Assembly: GCA_965226925.1 (NCBI GenBank)
Contig: CBDDEN010000009.1
Span: 186,001 to 250,000 of the forward strand
Length of the DNA: 64,000 nt
Direction of reading: 5' to 3'
DNA from: CBDDCX01 sp965226925
GTDB taxonomy: Bacteria > Gemmatimonadota > Gemmatimonadetes > Longimicrobiales > Gaopeijiaceae
Below, in pieces: positions 28,220-36,655 of this stretch. The notes beneath the pieces were generated by a model, which saw nothing but the letters and a program-made list of their open reading frames with translations, was not told the origin of the DNA and did no database searches. The number at the start of each line of letters is the position of its first letter. The first letter of the stretch is position 1. Position numbers and translations under genes: made by a program.

Positions 28220-28445
28220 CCGTGCTTCTCCTCTAGGTACTCACGGTATTCCTCACGTCTGACGTTGGGAGGCATGACCCCACGCAGACGCGAGGTAATA
28301 GGCGCCACTACCCCCGGTCATCGTCCAACGATGCCAGAAACCGCGATACCAACTCCGAGACCGTGGTGTCGTTCCGCCGCGAGAATTGTTTTGCCCGCGC
28401 AACCAAAGCTCTATCCACCGACAACGTGAGCTTCGTCTCTGTCAT
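28216..28445 (-). CDS. DUF6364-like antitoxin, one frameshift
   Basis: The N-terminal part reads TKLTLSVDRALVARAKQFS and SVSELV-type sequence (VSELVSRFLASL), a ribbon-helix-helix-like DNA-binding start. The frame breaks near 28308 and the expected C-terminal toxin-binding end, ITSRLRGVMPPNVRREEYRE to LEEKHG, is found in a neighbouring frame down to the stop at 28216. The reconstructed length (about 76 residues) and its overlap with vapC fit the family. If the shift is real, the neighbouring toxin lacks a full antitoxin. Confidence 0.7.
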
Positions 28446-28502
28446 GGAGCCTCCTACGTATGATGGAGAATCATATATACGTATAGTGGACGAGGAGGCT
28501 GT

Positions 28503-28739
28503 GTGGAAGGGTCGGCCGTCAAGGAACTGAAAGCACTCCACGAAACGGATCGCCGCCGGGTCGCCGAACGCGTCCAGGCGTTGGCCGAAGACCCTCGGCC
28601 TCGTGGCGGTGAGAAGCTCACGGGTGGATGTCGGTATCGGGTGCGCCGGGGATCGCACCGAATCTCGTACGACGTGGACGACGAAGCTCAGATCGTCACC
28701 GTCGTGAAGATTGGACATCGCAGAGATGTGTATCGATAG
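28503..28739 (+). CDS. RelE/ParE-family toxin, probably N-terminally eroded
   Basis: A 78-residue RelE-like protein: SAVKELKAL at the start, RRRVAERVQALAEDPRP, the GGCRYRVRRGSHRISYDV strand pair and the ending VVKIGHRRDVYR. Typical members have about ten further residues before SAVKEL; the upstream sequence is in frame but does not resemble them, and GTG is the only convenient start. No antitoxin gene lies on the same strand. It diverges from the VapBC-like pair. Confidence 0.75.
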   Translation: MEGSAVKELKALHETDRRRVAERVQALAEDPRPRGGEKLTGGCRYRVRRGSHRISYDVDDEAQIVTVVKIGHRRDVYR

Positions 28740-28765
28740 GCGGCCAGAGACGCGCAGCGCGGGGA

Positions 28766-29054
28766 GACACCACGAAACTCGGATTCCAGGTCCTATTCGA
28801 GGCCACCGACGACGGCAAAACAGGGATTCTGGGGATCGGCCGAGGCTCGATCCGGATCACGCTGGACAGTCCGATGGACGGGCACGGTGGCCAAGCATGC
28901 GTGTCGCTGGAAGTAGATAGCGCCGACGCGTACTACGAGGAGGACAACCTCGAGATCCGGCGTCCTCCCAAGAACGAGGAATGGGGCTGCCCGCACGTTC
29001 GATCTCCAGGACCCCTCCGGAAACACTATCTTCGTCATGGGTCCAACGACGTAG
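28766..29054 (+). pseudogene. VOC/glyoxalase-family remnant
   Basis: The segment TKLGFQVLFEATDDGKTG, then GRGSIRITLDSPMD, VSLEVDSADAYYEE and RRPPKNEEWG are from a VOC-family metalloenzyme. The last part, ARTFDLQDPSGNTIFVMGP, is in another frame and ends at 29054. The N-terminal 25 or so residues are also missing. The gene is dead by truncation plus at least one frameshift. Confidence 0.72.
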
Positions 29055-29101
29055 ACCATAGACGGCTGTGTGGATGGATGGGCCTCCTGCAACTTGGGAT
29101 T

Positions 29102-29791
29102 ATGGACTCGATCCTCACGCACATGGTCACTCTCGCCGTCGGATCAACGCTCGCCGCGTTGCTCTATGAGGCCACCGCCGGCAACGAGTCCTTCTCACTG
29201 CCGTTCTCGAACGTGGTCCTCGTCACCGTCATCGGGACGGTTCTCTCCCAGTGGTGGGGTTGGACGGCGACGCTCTCGGTGCTCGGCGTCTACACAGCCT
29301 ACAGCGTTGTCGGTGGGTTTCTCGAACGCTTCAGCGAGCAGGTGGATGTGGCTCTTCCTCCCCCGGAGGACGTCTCGCCCAAGCCCGCACCCGTGGAGGA
29401 GGGACTGCCCGATCCTGCCGTACGCCGGACACAGGCACTCGAGTCGGGCCAAAGCACCGACATCGTCTTTCGTTCCGACCGGCCGCTCATGGAGATCGCA
29501 GAGGCGATCGGCCTGAAGAACGCCGAGCTGGACGGAGAGAGCTACTGGGAGTGGGTTATCGGCATCTTGGGCCGGTCCACCGGGGTGGACATCACGCGTA
29601 CACACAGGGCGCCGCCCGGTGACGTCGATACTCGGCTGTTCCTCGTGGGGGGCGGCGTGCTCGCCGACGAGCTCAAGAAGACGCTCGTACAACGGCTTCG
29701 GACCGTGGTCCCGGGAACGATCACGTGTGGCCAGTCGATCTACCTGGGCGGGAACGACTTCGACTTCGTGACCCTCGAGGAGCACTCGTAG
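29102..29791 (+). CDS. Membrane protein of unknown function
   Basis: A 229-residue protein with three hydrophobic stretches in the first 75 residues (about 5-22, 34-52 and 57-72), a proline-rich linker (LPPPEDVSPKPAP) and a soluble C-terminal domain of about 120 residues with FLVGGGVLADELKK and the ending FDFVTLEEHS. No family was recognised. The ATG at 29102 was preferred; one eight codons upstream is possible. Confidence 0.62.
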   Translation: MDSILTHMVTLAVGSTLAALLYEATAGNESFSLPFSNVVLVTVIGTVLSQWWGWTATLSVLGVYTAYSVVGGFLERFSEQVDVALPPPEDVSPKPAPVEEGLPDPAVRRTQALESGQSTDIVFRSDRPLMEIAEAIGLKNAELDGESYWEWVIGILGRSTGVDITRTHRAPPGDVDTRLFLVGGGVLADELKKTLVQRLRTVVPGTITCGQSIYLGGNDFDFVTLEEHS

Positions 29792-29825
29792 GTAAGACTG
29801 ATTTCGACACTCTAAGGAGCAGCTT

Positions 29826-30626
29826 GTGACAAGAAAGTGCATCGGCCTCGTCGGAGCCTGGCTGTCTACTTTGGCTTTCGCCTTACCAGCAACCCTCGCC
29901 GCCCAAGAAACGATCGCCTCCGACCGTCCCGGCCTCGGAAGTGGATCCGTGGTCCTCGAGTGGGGCATGCTGCAGGTGGAATCGGGTGTCGAGTACGCAC
30001 GCTATGACCCGCTCGATCAGTACTCGGTTGGCCAGATCGTGCTGCGCCTGGGGGTGTGGGACCGGATCGAGGTCCAGGGTCTGCTGAACTCCGTCGTCGG
30101 ATTCCGCGGGGACGGCGAAGAGGAAGTCGGACTTCAGGATCAGGGCCTCGGGGCGAAGCTGCGACTCACCTCCTCCGGTCCCGGCGGAGCGAGCCTGTCC
30201 ATTCTCACGACCCTATCGGTCCCGACGGGATCCGCCTCCTTCACCGCTGACGAGGCGGTTCCGGCAGCAGTTCTTCTGGCCGATCTGCCCCTGACGTCGA
30301 ACCTCTCTTTGAGCGGCAACTTCGGTTTCGGTGGATGGCTCGCCGATGCGGACGACCAGGTGTCTGTCATCCTGACACCCTCCCTGAGCCTCCCCACGCA
30401 GAGTCCTCTGACCGTCTTCTTGGGATACGCCGGCTTCTTCACCGAGGACCTCGATGTGCTGGATCAGGACGCGACAGGCGACTCTTCGGGAGACCTGCAC
30501 ATCGTGGAGGGTGGAATCACGTGGCTCCCGAGCCCCTACACGCAGTGGGACCTGAACGGAGGGGTCGACGTCGAGTCGGGAGACTTCTTCATTGGCGTAG
30601 GGTTGGCTCGTCGCTGGAGTCTCTGA
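29826..30626 (+). CDS. Outer-membrane protein, MetA-pathway (Phenol_MetA_deg)-like transporter family
   Basis: A signal peptide ends near AAQET and is followed by SDRPGLGSGSVVLEWGMLQVESG, the standard opening of this beta-barrel family. Alternating polar and hydrophobic strands continue to a C-terminal GLARRWSL. The GTG start has AAGGAG about eight bases upstream. The 266-residue length is normal. It is predicted to sit in the outer membrane; substrate unknown. Confidence 0.78.
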   Translation: MTRKCIGLVGAWLSTLAFALPATLAAQETIASDRPGLGSGSVVLEWGMLQVESGVEYARYDPLDQYSVGQIVLRLGVWDRIEVQGLLNSVVGFRGDGEEEVGLQDQGLGAKLRLTSSGPGGASLSILTTLSVPTGSASFTADEAVPAAVLLADLPLTSNLSLSGNFGFGGWLADADDQVSVILTPSLSLPTQSPLTVFLGYAGFFTEDLDVLDQDATGDSSGDLHIVEGGITWLPSPYTQWDLNGGVDVESGDFFIGVGLARRWSL

Positions 30627-30675
30627 ACGCGAACGCACGCGCTCGACGACGGAGTGCTGGCCGAAGTCTGATCAC

Positions 30676-32510
30676 CTACGGAATCAGCCCCGCCTGCGGA
30701 TCGCTACGGTCGGGGTAGCGGCATTCGGGCCACTCGGTCACCCGGCGCGGGGGTCCGCCTCCGCGGCCCGGCGCCATGGCCGGAAGGGACCGACGGTCGC
30801 GCGGCACCATCTCGGAGTCCTCCGAGGCCAGATACACCAGCATGGCGGTGAGCGTGGCGTTATTCCGCACCTCCTCGGGCACGATCTTGTCGAAGGTGTC
30901 GAGGTTGGTGTGGTGCGTGTACGTGCCGTAGTCCCAGCTCAGGGAGCCGATGCCGAACGCCTGCGCCCCGGCGCAGATGAACGAACTGCTGTCCGTACCG
31001 CCCGTTCCAGGTACGGACGGAGATTGAAGCGTGATGTGCTGCGTGATCGCTTCGGGTCCTGCGTCAGCCAGCGGGCGAAGTACTCCGCCGCCCTCGTGAG
31101 TCCCTGCGGGCCGACGAGGCGGCGTGTGGAGATTCTCACGACGCGGGTGGGCCGGCAGCCGAAGCGAGGTCGGCTGTGGCTCAACGACGGATCGTGCATC
31201 CCGTTGTCCTGGTTGAAGAGCGCCTGCATGCCCTCGACCACTTCCGGGTGATCCTCGCGCCACGCCTCCGACCCGTTCAGACCCTGCTCCTCCCCGCTCC
31301 AATGGCCGGCGATGATGGTACGCTTGGAGCTGGGATACGCCTCGGCTGTGTGGAGATTCTCACGACGCGGCCGGTCCCGTTGTCCTGGTTGAAGAGCGCC
31401 TGCATGCCCTCGACCACTTCCGGGTGATCCTCGCGCCACGCCTCCGACCCGTTCAGACCCTGCTCCTCCCCGCTCCAATGGCCGGCGATGATGGTACGCT
31501 TGGAGCTGGGATACGCCTCGGCGAGAATCCGCATGGCTTCCATCATCACGACCGTGCCCGTTCCGTTGTCCCCCGACCCCGTGTCCCACGAATCGCAGTG
31601 AGCCGAGAGCATGACGTACTCGTCCGGGTTCGTCGTGCCGGGTACCGTAGCGATCGTGTTGTAGGTGGGGGCTACCCCGGTAAACTCGACGTCGATGTGC
31701 GCGCGCAGTACGGGACCCTGACCGTTGTCCGCGAGCCGATAGACCAGCCCGTAGTCCTCACACGCCAGATCGATGGTCGGAAGCGTGCGTACGCGTGCCC
31801 GGCTGACGCCGAGGGTGCCGTCGTATCTCCAGTTCGACTGGAGCAAGCCTCGAGCTCCGGCCTCACCCAGCCGAGCCCGGATCTCGTCGATGCTCAGGCC
31901 GGTTGACTCCACGCGGGTACGGTTGAAGTCCGCGTCCGCTGCCTCCTGCGGCCGCGCTCGCCCGCTCCAACGCGCCCGGCGTTCCATATTCCACGAAGTT
32001 GCGGTCCGGCCGGCAGGACAACAGCGCCGGCACGATGGCCACGAACTTGCCACGGGCCTGAGGAAGCCAAGCCTCGAACTCCGAAGCCCGAGACACTCGG
32101 GGCAGCAGCACCACCTCCGCTTCCGCCGGTCCGTCCGTACCCGCACTCCAGGCAGGCACTTCGGCGATGAGGATCTTCACGCGGGGAGCGATCAAGTCCA
32201 CGTGGTGGATCCCGCTCCTCCAGCCGGTCCACGTCCCGTATTCCTCGTTCTCGGCCTCGATGCCCCATGAGGCATAGGCCTTCACCGCCCAGTCGTGGGC
32301 GGCGAGCTGTCCCGGAGATCCGGTCAAGCGAGGACCGACCGAGTCCAAGAGCACCTGCGCCAGCTCGGTTGCCCGGGATTGCTCCATGCCCAACTCCCAG
32401 ATCCGCTGCAGCACGGGGTCGTCAGTGCGGAAGGTCTGGGCCTCAGAAACGCCTGGAGCCCCGGCAAACGCGACCACCAAGCCGGCGGTCAGTCCGATCG
32501 TCGTCTTCAT
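30676..32510 (-). pseudogene. M28-family zinc peptidase, mosaic and frameshifted
   Basis: The protein starts with a signal peptide (about residues 1-24) and the M28 features are all present: SAHCDSWDTGSGDNGTG with metal-binding His and Asp, HWSGEEQGLNGS with Glu pair, and TYTHHTNLDTFDK with the last His. The gene is broken by a frameshift near 31960, by a duplicated 147-bp segment at 31200-31522, by an unrelated 54-bp stretch (31146-31199) and by another frameshift near 31080. Without these it would be an exported aminopeptidase or glutamate-carboxypeptidase-like enzyme. As written it is non-functional. Confidence 0.8.
31200..31522. repeat. 147-bp direct duplication with 29-bp spacer inside the M28 gene
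   Basis: Bases 31200-31346 and 31376-31522 are identical copies with a period of 176. The spacer contains GTGTGGAGATTCTCACGACG, and that sequence (22 bases with its ending) also occurs at 31124-31145. The structure is therefore a mosaic of two nested repeats, not a simple tandem duplication. Confidence 0.9.
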
Positions 32511-32840
32511 CGTAGAGTCCCCTTCGATCCCCAGCCGGGATCGCATCCTGGTCAGCGTTGTTTGGCGGACGACCGCTCACACAATATCGGTCGCAACCGC
32601 GCCGACGGCGAACCCTAGAAGAGGCAACGCCCACCCCGGTCGCCCGTACCCGCGCGGATCGTATGTCGCGAGGAAGGACCCGGCAGACTATATCTGCTCG
32701 GAGCACGAGGCGTCGGCCCGTTTCCGCTTCGGGTACATGGACCAAACCGGAAGTAGCCGACCGCAACCTACCGGGAGGAAAACGATTGGTGATTGTAACC
32801 CTGTTGCACGGGATACTGCGCATCAGTTAGCTTCCGGTGC
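32511..32840. other. Divergent intergenic region and left transposon edge
   Basis: The first part should hold the promoter of the M28 gene. A ribosome-binding-site-like GGGAGG lies at 32773-32778, and the left copy of the transposon target duplication at 32780-32788. No other gene is seen. Confidence 0.55.
32773..32778 (+). promoter_or_regulatory. Orphaned Shine-Dalgarno of the lipoprotein gene at 35387
   Basis: GGGAGG lies seven bases before TTG (32786-32788) in the left target-duplication copy. In the uninterrupted sequence this TTG is the start of the lipoprotein gene that now begins at 35387. The transposon has separated the gene from this site by about 2.6 kb. Confidence 0.6.
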
Positions 32841-34319
32841 ATGGAAGACAAGACCGGGCATATCACTCTCTGGAGCGCCGTGTGCGCCGCCGGAGCTGCC
32901 GTGATAGCTGGTTTTGGCATCCTTGGGGCAACCCTTCTCGTGGGCGGCGCTTTGGGAATCGCGGAGTCGCTTCGTGCATATCGGCCCATCGTGCGCCCCA
33001 AGCCACGCTACGATGCAAGCCAGGGTTTCCGGGCTCGCGTAAAGATCCACAACAAGGGTCGGGTGGCTGCAAAGAAATGTGCCGTGCGTGTTGTGTCCGT
33101 TCGTGAGATTAGGCCAGGTGGTGTCCACCGCCGCTCCGATATCCCAACAATCCGCCTGCACTGGCAAGACACGGGCGGCGATCTACTCGATATTGTCGCT
33201 GATGACGACCCAGGGATCGAAGTGGTGTGCGCTGACTTCCCGCATCCGGTGGCCCGCCTCGGCCCTCACAAAATCTGGGAGGGGGGCATAACCCTCATTA
33301 CGCTACGGGTTACGGGCGAGAACATACGTGCCGTCCAGCGCACTTTCTTTTTCTCCTGCCACCATCGCCGATATCACGCGGGATGGCGGTGGGAAGAATG
33401 GCGCACCCCTTGGTATGCGCGGACTCGGCTACCGCCTCTACCGAGTCTCGCCTCGCCGCTTGCATCTGAGAAGGCGTCAACAACAGTTCATCCCGAGACG
33501 GCACCCTACAGGGTTTCCCGTTGGAATCAGTATCCCAACTACGAGTGCGGGCAATGCCCGTTCAAGAACCTCGACAAGAGTCTACTGGTCCGCCACCTGA
33601 AGAACGACCATGGGATTGAAGTCGATCCCGATTCTATTCCTGACGCCCCCAACCGGGGTGTTGTCTTAATCCCCGTTCCGGGCGACATCCGCGAGATGGG
33701 CCTGGTAGACCGTGAGGAGCGGCTAAGGGCCTGGTGGGGGGCCGTGAAGGCACCACTGAACCCCGTAGACGCTGGTCTGCTCATGAAGCGACTGAGCTTC
33801 ATGTACGGGGAACACTACCCTGAGATGAAGCCCTTCCTGAGCGAGGAAACGATAGAGGCGGTCGAGAAGAAGTACGGCCCCGTTGACCTGATTGCTGTGG
33901 GTTCCCATGGACACATGCGCGGCCTCTTGCGACGCGATATCAAGCGGGCTGCGAAGCAATTGGGGGTTGATCTTGGGGCCGTCCTCGGGAAATCGGGCGG
34001 CGAGTACGAAGAGTCCCTGAAGGCGCTTGAGTTGGGCGACCTCTCTGTCTACCCACCGGCGGAGCAGTTGAAGCGAGCCCGCGATCACTTCGTCGATGTC
34101 GTTGCGGAGGTGGAGATGGGGGGTGCTAGTCGTGCCAAAGTGGATGAGGCCAAAGATACGCTCTTGGAGAAGAGCCGAGCGTATAACGCAAGCGGTCCGG
34201 GCTACGTGAAGGACTTTGAGCTTATTCAGGAGTCATTGAAGCGGCTGGCTATGCCGTCAAGCTTCGATAGCGAAGAGCCTTCCCGTCAAGAATCCGAAGA
34301 AGAAGATCCCGGAAAATGA
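32841..34319 (+). CDS. Transposon passenger: membrane protein with C2H2-like zinc finger
   Basis: A 492-residue protein of no recognised family. Residues 10-40 form one strongly hydrophobic segment (SAVCAAGAAVIAGFGILGAT). A beta-rich region follows (RARVKIHNKGRVAAKKCAVRV), then at about residues 233-258 a C2H2-like finger: ECGQCPF with C-x2-C and VRHLKNDHG with paired His. The C-terminal half is charged and helical. Its last 71 bases overlap the 3' end of the transposase gene on the other strand. It lies wholly inside the transposon and is mobilised with it; a regulatory or protective function is only a guess. Confidence 0.62.
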   Translation: MEDKTGHITLWSAVCAAGAAVIAGFGILGATLLVGGALGIAESLRAYRPIVRPKPRYDASQGFRARVKIHNKGRVAAKKCAVRVVSVREIRPGGVHRRSDIPTIRLHWQDTGGDLLDIVADDDPGIEVVCADFPHPVARLGPHKIWEGGITLITLRVTGENIRAVQRTFFFSCHHRRYHAGWRWEEWRTPWYARTRLPPLPSLASPLASEKASTTVHPETAPYRVSRWNQYPNYECGQCPFKNLDKSLLVRHLKNDHGIEVDPDSIPDAPNRGVVLIPVPGDIREMGLVDREERLRAWWGAVKAPLNPVDAGLLMKRLSFMYGEHYPEMKPFLSEETIEAVEKKYGPVDLIAVGSHGHMRGLLRRDIKRAAKQLGVDLGAVLGKSGGEYEESLKALELGDLSVYPPAEQLKRARDHFVDVVAEVEMGGASRAKVDEAKDTLLEKSRAYNASGPGYVKDFELIQESLKRLAMPSSFDSEEPSRQESEEEDPGK

Positions 34320-35160
34320 GCGGGTTATCCCTGTTGTTGAAGCGCCATTCAAGCTCTTCGAGGTAACGGTCCATATGCTTCACGCTGATCTTGTGGAAGG
34401 CACCCATGACGGAACGCTTGAACAGGCTCCACATGCCTTCGACGCTGTTCGTGTGGACATCGCCCACGACCCATTCGTCGAGGTTGTGCTGCACGGTGTC
34501 ATGCTCGATGCCCATACGGTCCCCGAGGCCACGGTAGGCCGGAAACTCGTCGGTGTAGATGGCGAGGGCTTCATCGGTGACGGTGCGCTTGATGAAGTCG
34601 TCCAAGGTGGCCCGTTTCGTGTTCGGGATGCGCTCCAGGCGGACGCGCCCGTCACGCTGCACGGCACCCACGACGATGGACTTGTTGGTCGTCGAGTAGG
34701 GTCCTCTGCCCTTGCCTCGCTGGCGACCACCGACAAACGTCTCGTCCACTTCGATGATCCCGAACAGCGTCGGTCCCTCGAAGCGGTCGGTAGTCATGGC
34801 CTCACGGATGCGGTGACAGAGGTGCCAAGCGGTCTTGTAGGAGACTCCGAGGGTGCGCTTCATCTGGTTCGCGCTGATCCCCTTCTTAGACTCGATCATC
34901 AGGTACATGGCCACGAACCACTTCCGCAGAGGAAGCTTGGTGTTGTCGAAGATCGTCCCCGAGGTCACAGAGAAGCGGTAGCGGCATCCGTTGCAATCGA
35001 ACTGGTCCCGAGTGGTGATCTCGGATACGGACATGTCACCGCAACGCGGGCAGGCGACACCAGACGGCCAGCGCAGCTTTTCGAGGTATTCCCGGCAGGT
35101 CTCTTCGGTTCCGAAGCGATCCATCAACGACATCAGATTGATATTGGCGGTGCTCGACAT
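34249..35160 (-). CDS. IS1595-family (ISXO2-like) transposase
   Basis: A 303-residue transposase. It begins with a zinc-ribbon (CPRCGDMS then CNGCRYRF), followed by the TSGTIFDNTKLPLRKWF segment typical of ISXO2-like proteins. The DDE-type catalytic domain shows D in IIEVDETFVGG, D in IYTDEFPAYRG, and N/E region in HTNSVEGMWSLFKR. The ATG at 35160 is preferred. The frame is intact, so the element may be mobile. Confidence 0.9.
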   Translation of the reverse strand: MSSTANINLMSLMDRFGTEETCREYLEKLRWPSGVACPRCGDMSVSEITTRDQFDCNGCRYRFSVTSGTIFDNTKLPLRKWFVAMYLMIESKKGISANQMKRTLGVSYKTAWHLCHRIREAMTTDRFEGPTLFGIIEVDETFVGGRQRGKGRGPYSTTNKSIVVGAVQRDGRVRLERIPNTKRATLDDFIKRTVTDEALAIYTDEFPAYRGLGDRMGIEHDTVQHNLDEWVVGDVHTNSVEGMWSLFKRSVMGAFHKISVKHMDRYLEELEWRFNNRDNPLIFRDLLLRILDGKALRYRSLTA

Positions 35161-35320
35161 GGTTGATTCCACCAAGCGCAGAGAGAAGGACCGGCTCCCC
35201 AAGGACGTGAGCAAACTCACGGGAGACGAGATCATGCAGAAGGTGTTCAGCAAACGCGTCGTGAAGGAGTTGAAACGCGTGGCTCAGGAAAGCGAGCCGA
35301 AAGAGCCGAAAACCGAGTAA
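35159..35320 (+). CDS. Small basic protein divergent from the transposase, 53 residues
   Basis: Reads MVDSTKRREKDRLPKDV through KRVVKELKRVAQESEPKEPKTE: highly charged, Lys/Arg/Glu-rich and helical. Its ATG (35159-35161) overlaps the transposase ATG on the opposite strand (CATG), so both start codons share two base pairs. It could be a DNA-binding accessory or regulator of the transposase; there is no direct evidence. No strong Shine-Dalgarno is seen. Confidence 0.5.
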   Translation: MVDSTKRREKDRLPKDVSKLTGDEIMQKVFSKRVVKELKRVAQESEPKEPKTE

Positions 35321-35386
35321 CGATGCCATACAATCAATATACTGCGATAGGGACAGCCGTGCAAGAGATATACAACCGCCAAACGA

Positions 35387-36642
35387 TTGCCGTCACACTC
35401 TGTCGTAAGTCCCGCGCGCGGATTCCACTCGATCCCATCTTCGGCCACGCTCGTTCTCCTGGGCCTCGCCGTTCTGGCCGCCTGCTCGGGCAGCACCGAC
35501 TCGGGGACCGACCCCGGCCCTGATCCAGTCCCCACCCCGCCCGCCACCCTTGAGCCCACGCAGAACATGACCGTTGCCGGCACCCTCGACGTGGAGCGCG
35601 TCCTCATCCCCGCGGGCGTAACGGTCACGGCGACGGAGTCCCTCCGCCTGAACGTGACCGGCGATGTCGAGGTGGCCGGTACACTCACGGGCGACTGCAT
35701 CGAGATCGTGATCGCGGGCCAGGCGGACGCGACGATCACGGGCGCGGTACGAAACGTCTGCTCTACCGAGGTTCCCGAACCCGGGATTCTCGTGCTCGCG
35801 GCAGCGGGCGAGATGACGGTGGAGGGTGCGTTGATCGATAGCTCGAGTGACATCACCTTCGCGAACCGGCCCGACCAGCGGCTGGAAGAGCCGGTCGCAC
35901 CGGGTAGCGCGGCCGCCGCGCCGGCTTTCCTACCAGTCTTGCACGCGAGCTTCGTAGCGGGACTCCCGGGACTCCTGACCCAAGGCGCCGACGAGGCGCC
36001 TTTCACGATATCGAACACCAGGACCACGGGCGGTTCGGTGTCCGTCTCACGAGACGGCCCCGTCTTCTACGACGGGGGGAACCGGCTCGAGGGGCGGCGG
36101 GGTCGCGATGGCGAGAGTGAGACCGTGGTCGGCCCGACGGACGTAACCGCCCGAGGAAGGCCCGCCGGGGGCGGCGGATCCGTCAGCACCCAGGCACCGG
36201 TGATCACCGTGCGAGAGATCCACGGAGCGAACGTCATGATCGGTGGAGACGGCGGGACCGGCGGGGCGGCGTTCGCGATCGCCGAGGCCGCGGCGGGTGC
36301 CAAGGACTCCTAGGCGTGACCGGCGGCAACCCGCTACACAACTTCTTCGTCCACAACACCGCCGAGGGTGGCACCACGGTGGAGATGGGCGTCAGCCAGG
36401 GGAGCATCATCGTAACCGGTCCCGCGCCGATGCCGACGCTGGAGGGTCCTGACCTGTCGGCGCCGGGCGAGTTCGCCGCGAGCGGGTCGGGCCTGGTGGC
36501 GGGAGTGTCGGACGTCATGGTCGAAATGGCCGGCACGATCGGCACGGACGGCGACATGACGGCGGACATCACCTACGGCGGGGGCGGACGGCTCCCTGGA
36601 GGACAACCGATCGTCTACCGGTTCGAGGGCGTCCATCCGTAG
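35387..36642 (+). CDS. Lipoprotein with beta-helix-like repeats, one frameshift, start displaced by transposon
   Basis: A TTG start inside the target duplication begins a leader that ends in the lipobox LAVLAACSG. The mature part is Thr/Val/Gly-rich with repeated short strands (MTVAGTLDVERVLIP, NVTGDVEVAGTLTG), resembling surface beta-helix proteins. A one-base shift near 36295 separates AFAIAEAAAG from QGLLGVTGGNPLHNFF, and the second frame runs to 36642. The gene has lost its ribosome-binding site to the IS1595-like insertion. No enzymatic motif is seen. Confidence 0.6.
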
Positions 36643-36655
36643 GGCGGCAAACAAC

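Larger units (their letters stand above)
32789..35380. mobile_element. IS1595-like transposon with passenger gene, about 2.59 kb
   Basis: The element is flanked by a 9-bp direct repeat AAACGATTG at 32780-32788 and 35381-35389 (eight bases if one A is chance; IS1595 elements make 8-bp duplications). Its ends are imperfect inverted repeats: left 32789-32811 and right 35357-35380 share TTGTA, a CT pair and TTGCACGG at matching spacing. Inside are an IS1595-family transposase on the minus strand, a 492-residue passenger gene on the plus strand converging on it, and a 53-residue gene divergent from it. Nothing inside is broken. Confidence 0.8.
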
